From: Dehalococcoidia bacterium
GTDB lineage: Bacteria > Chloroflexota > Dehalococcoidia > Lucifugimonadales > Lucifugimonadaceae
Reading direction: 5' to 3'
Assembly (NCBI GenBank): GCA_029940375.1
Contig: JAPYUX010000001.1
Span: forward strand, 414,039 to 478,038
Length of the DNA stretch: 64,000 nt
The position numbers and the translations under genes are program-made. The notes below the pieces were generated by a model. That model made no database searches. It had not been told where the DNA came from and was given only the letters and a program-made list of their open reading frames with translations. Shown in pieces: positions 63,601 through 64,000 of the stretch. The stretch's first letter is position 1; each line of letters begins with the position of its first letter.

Positions 63601-63939
63601 CCATTCAACGCCCAAGTCAATCTTATAAAAGAAAAATTAGGTTCCAATGCGTTGGTTGGTACAATAGATAATTTCCAAGGACAAGAAGCACCAATAGTCA
63701 TAATATCGTATGCAGCATCTGATCCGGAAAACATCCCCAGAGGAACGGATTTTTTCTTTGATTTTAGAAGATTAAATGTATCTTTATCTAGAGCAAAGTG
63801 CCTTGCAATTATATTAATAAATCAAGAACTTTTTGATTATCATTGCAATACAGTAGAAGATATGGAAAGATTAAATTTTTTCTGTAAATTATCATCTTAT
63901 GAGCATAATCAAAAAGATTTCCTAGATTTAATAAATTAG
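60607..63939 (+). CDS. RecB-like nuclease / RNase H-like / SF1 helicase fusion (TM0106 family)
   Basis: An 1110-residue protein starting at TTG. Residues ~1-215 form a RecB/Cas4-like nuclease: D107 in GSPDFL, D120-I-K122, Gln in ILQICHYSY, and an iron-sulfur Cys set C18, C200, C203, C209 with the x2/x5 spacing seen in Dna2 and AddB. Residues ~300-500 form an RNase H-like exonuclease domain (D315, E317 in FFDIEG; later NKQDCKSL). Residues ~690-1100 form a UPF1/Dna2-like helicase: Walker A GPPGTGKT (722-729), FDEAGQ, GDHMQLPQPS, KTYRMHS and NVSLSRAK. It is probably a DNA end-processing or repair enzyme; the role is unproven. Confidence 0.9.
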   Translation: MNAKKNISAYSILDYSQCKYKTWLDFIQNPSTYPKNIDPWLEIIRKIGIEHEESYLSDLKKEEIVYEIDKNLDFSEKEKKTDEAIKRGEKIIYQPFLRYGKNTGSPDFLVKTGHLYEPWDIKSSFKLKPENILQICHYSYILDKKYNLLPKIGRIILRDRSVETISINKFYDYFLSVNKGLLSFIDKQNKTPYPSKCNLCNVCEYKLFCEERWKNDDHLNQIANITKKQINILEENNIKTLKNLAEIDGKSTFKGINQYSLEILIDQSKLQQNYKKNNQLKYKLIYEKKKSLTDPLKMIGFEILPKSNENDLFFDIEGYPMYYDPSNKSSGLEYLFGVYYRSFGKETFKKFIAKNTEEEKVAFEQLIDFLFSHLKKNKDAHVYHYNSYEETAIKKLSQKFETKISEVDYILREKKFIDLYKVLKDSVILSVENYRLKTIEKFYKLDREDDITSGLDSLVAFEKYLESNHEDILNEIVKYNKQDCKSLIYLQEWIEKLRPKNLESSPQIVSKQLSENAIEQIKKENDVEKKINDIETEDENIISILKQLNFYNRKEQRPDWWNHFSNIEKNTEEFIEDNNCVGGLTKINETINGSNRIANFIFPEQITKMKIGDYVLDQNGLNRVFISNIDYGNNKLSIRIGKDKPIPTSLTPSTPITTRSIDNAVSDFIINFDYKNSYPAIKEFLKREDSKYKQKLYIMENSIDSITKRIKNLNNSYLVIQGPPGTGKTFTISRVIVDLIKNNYKIAIVCHSHKAIINLIEAIDDYSSEINLDFEGIYNSGSRKLDKNFSNIEIKNTNKITTKNYDLIAGTAWALSNPIHREDSEKNKNFDYIFFDEAGQISISKLIASSMSSKNIIMIGDHMQLPQPSVSTIDGDSSLSPIEYLLKEKNTISDEKGIFLDKTYRMHSNICTFISDSFYENRLISDISNANQIVKTTKEKSVPNGIYLLDLKHEGSSVQNNREAEVIKQIYNKLINKTWIDREKKKNKINYEDILVVSPFNAQVNLIKEKLGSNALVGTIDNFQGQEAPIVIISYAASDPENIPRGTDFFFDFRRLNVSLSRAKCLAIILINQELFDYHCNTVEDMERLNFFCKLSSYEHNQKDFLDLIN

Positions 63940-63946
63940 AAAGGTT

Positions 63947-64000
63947 TGGCACGCCCGGGAGGACTCGAACCCCCGACCCTCTGGTTCGAAGCCAGATGCT
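63947..64000 (-). tRNA. tRNA-Arg (anticodon TCG), 5' part outside the window
   Basis: On the minus strand the visible part has the anticodon arm TCTGG-CTTCGAA-CCAGA with anticodon TCG (63987-63989). A T-arm with GGTTCGAGTCC and the acceptor 3' strand CGGGCGT-G-CCA follow, with CCA encoded. The D-arm and 5' acceptor strand lie past the window end. It is convergent with the nuclease/helicase gene, with 7 bp between. Confidence 0.9.

Noticed and set aside
1..64000. CRISPR arrays, prophage or complete insertion sequences
   Set aside because: No regularly spaced direct repeats, transposase, integrase or phage structural genes were seen on either strand.

Overview
The window is a compact, very AT-rich bacterial chromosome segment (roughly 30% G+C by eye). 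Genes are packed tightly, with many 1-15 bp overlaps, converging stop codons and frequent TTG/GTG starts. The content is housekeeping: a complete run of menaquinone genes, parts of histidine and purine synthesis, DapL/DapF, a tmRNA whose tag begins with Gly, and a class 2 quinone-linked PyrD. To this is added an accessory set of hydroxy-acid, aldolase, aldo/keto reductase and amidohydrolase genes. Together these fit a free-living, probably marine, low-GC member of the Chloroflexota (SAR202/Dehalococcoidia-like). That placement is inference; no rRNA is present to confirm it.

Layout. 1-7.3 kb: the end of an unidentified gene, aroB, a ubiquitin-like sulfur carrier, ribokinase, pyrD, an unrecognised protein, an MFS exporter and mutL. 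7.3-17.0 kb: a tetR gene with an operator-like palindrome heads an overlapping menF-D-H-B-A-C-E operon that runs on into a rhomboid protease and a Fur-family gene. 17.0-19.7 kb (minus): HPP membrane protein, ssrA (tmRNA), smpB, ctpA. 19.8-23.9 kb: amidohydrolase, copper amine oxidase and a PhyH-type dioxygenase. 24.2-33.7 kb (minus): hflX, dapL, dapF, miaA, a beta-glucuronidase, tpiA, pgk, a degenerate prenyl-synthase-like gene and tsaC. 33.8-41.6 kb (plus): guaA, purD, a HAD phosphatase, purB, purC, a DUF3105/DsbB/TlpA thiol-redox trio and purS. 41.6-47.0 kb (minus): hisZ-G-D-C-B. 47.2-60.2 kb: an accessory catabolic region. 60.6-63.9 kb: a large RecB-like nuclease/helicase, followed by a tRNA-Arg cut by the window end.

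The operons give partial pathways. Chorismate to demethylmenaquinone is covered except for the DHNA-CoA thioesterase and the methyltransferase. Tetrahydrodipicolinate to meso-DAP is covered by DapL plus DapF. TsaC and MiaA serve tRNA modification, and tmRNA sits directly beside its partner SmpB.

The most unusual items are these. (1) Two copies (about 50.36-50.59 kb and 60.25-60.49 kb) of an apparently undescribed RNA gene of about 185 nt. They share promoter layout, two helices that covary between copies, and a 65-nt 3' module identical at 62 positions; a degenerate third copy of the module lies near 52.8 kb. (2) A DapF in which both catalytic cysteines are serines. (3) A miaA whose only sensible start is ATT, in the same reading frame just behind the stop of the upstream gene. 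(4) An exact 59-bp copy of the beta-glucuronidase 3' end, 28 kb away in a small decayed region that also holds nested palindromes. Coordinates were read by hand, and no database search was possible.
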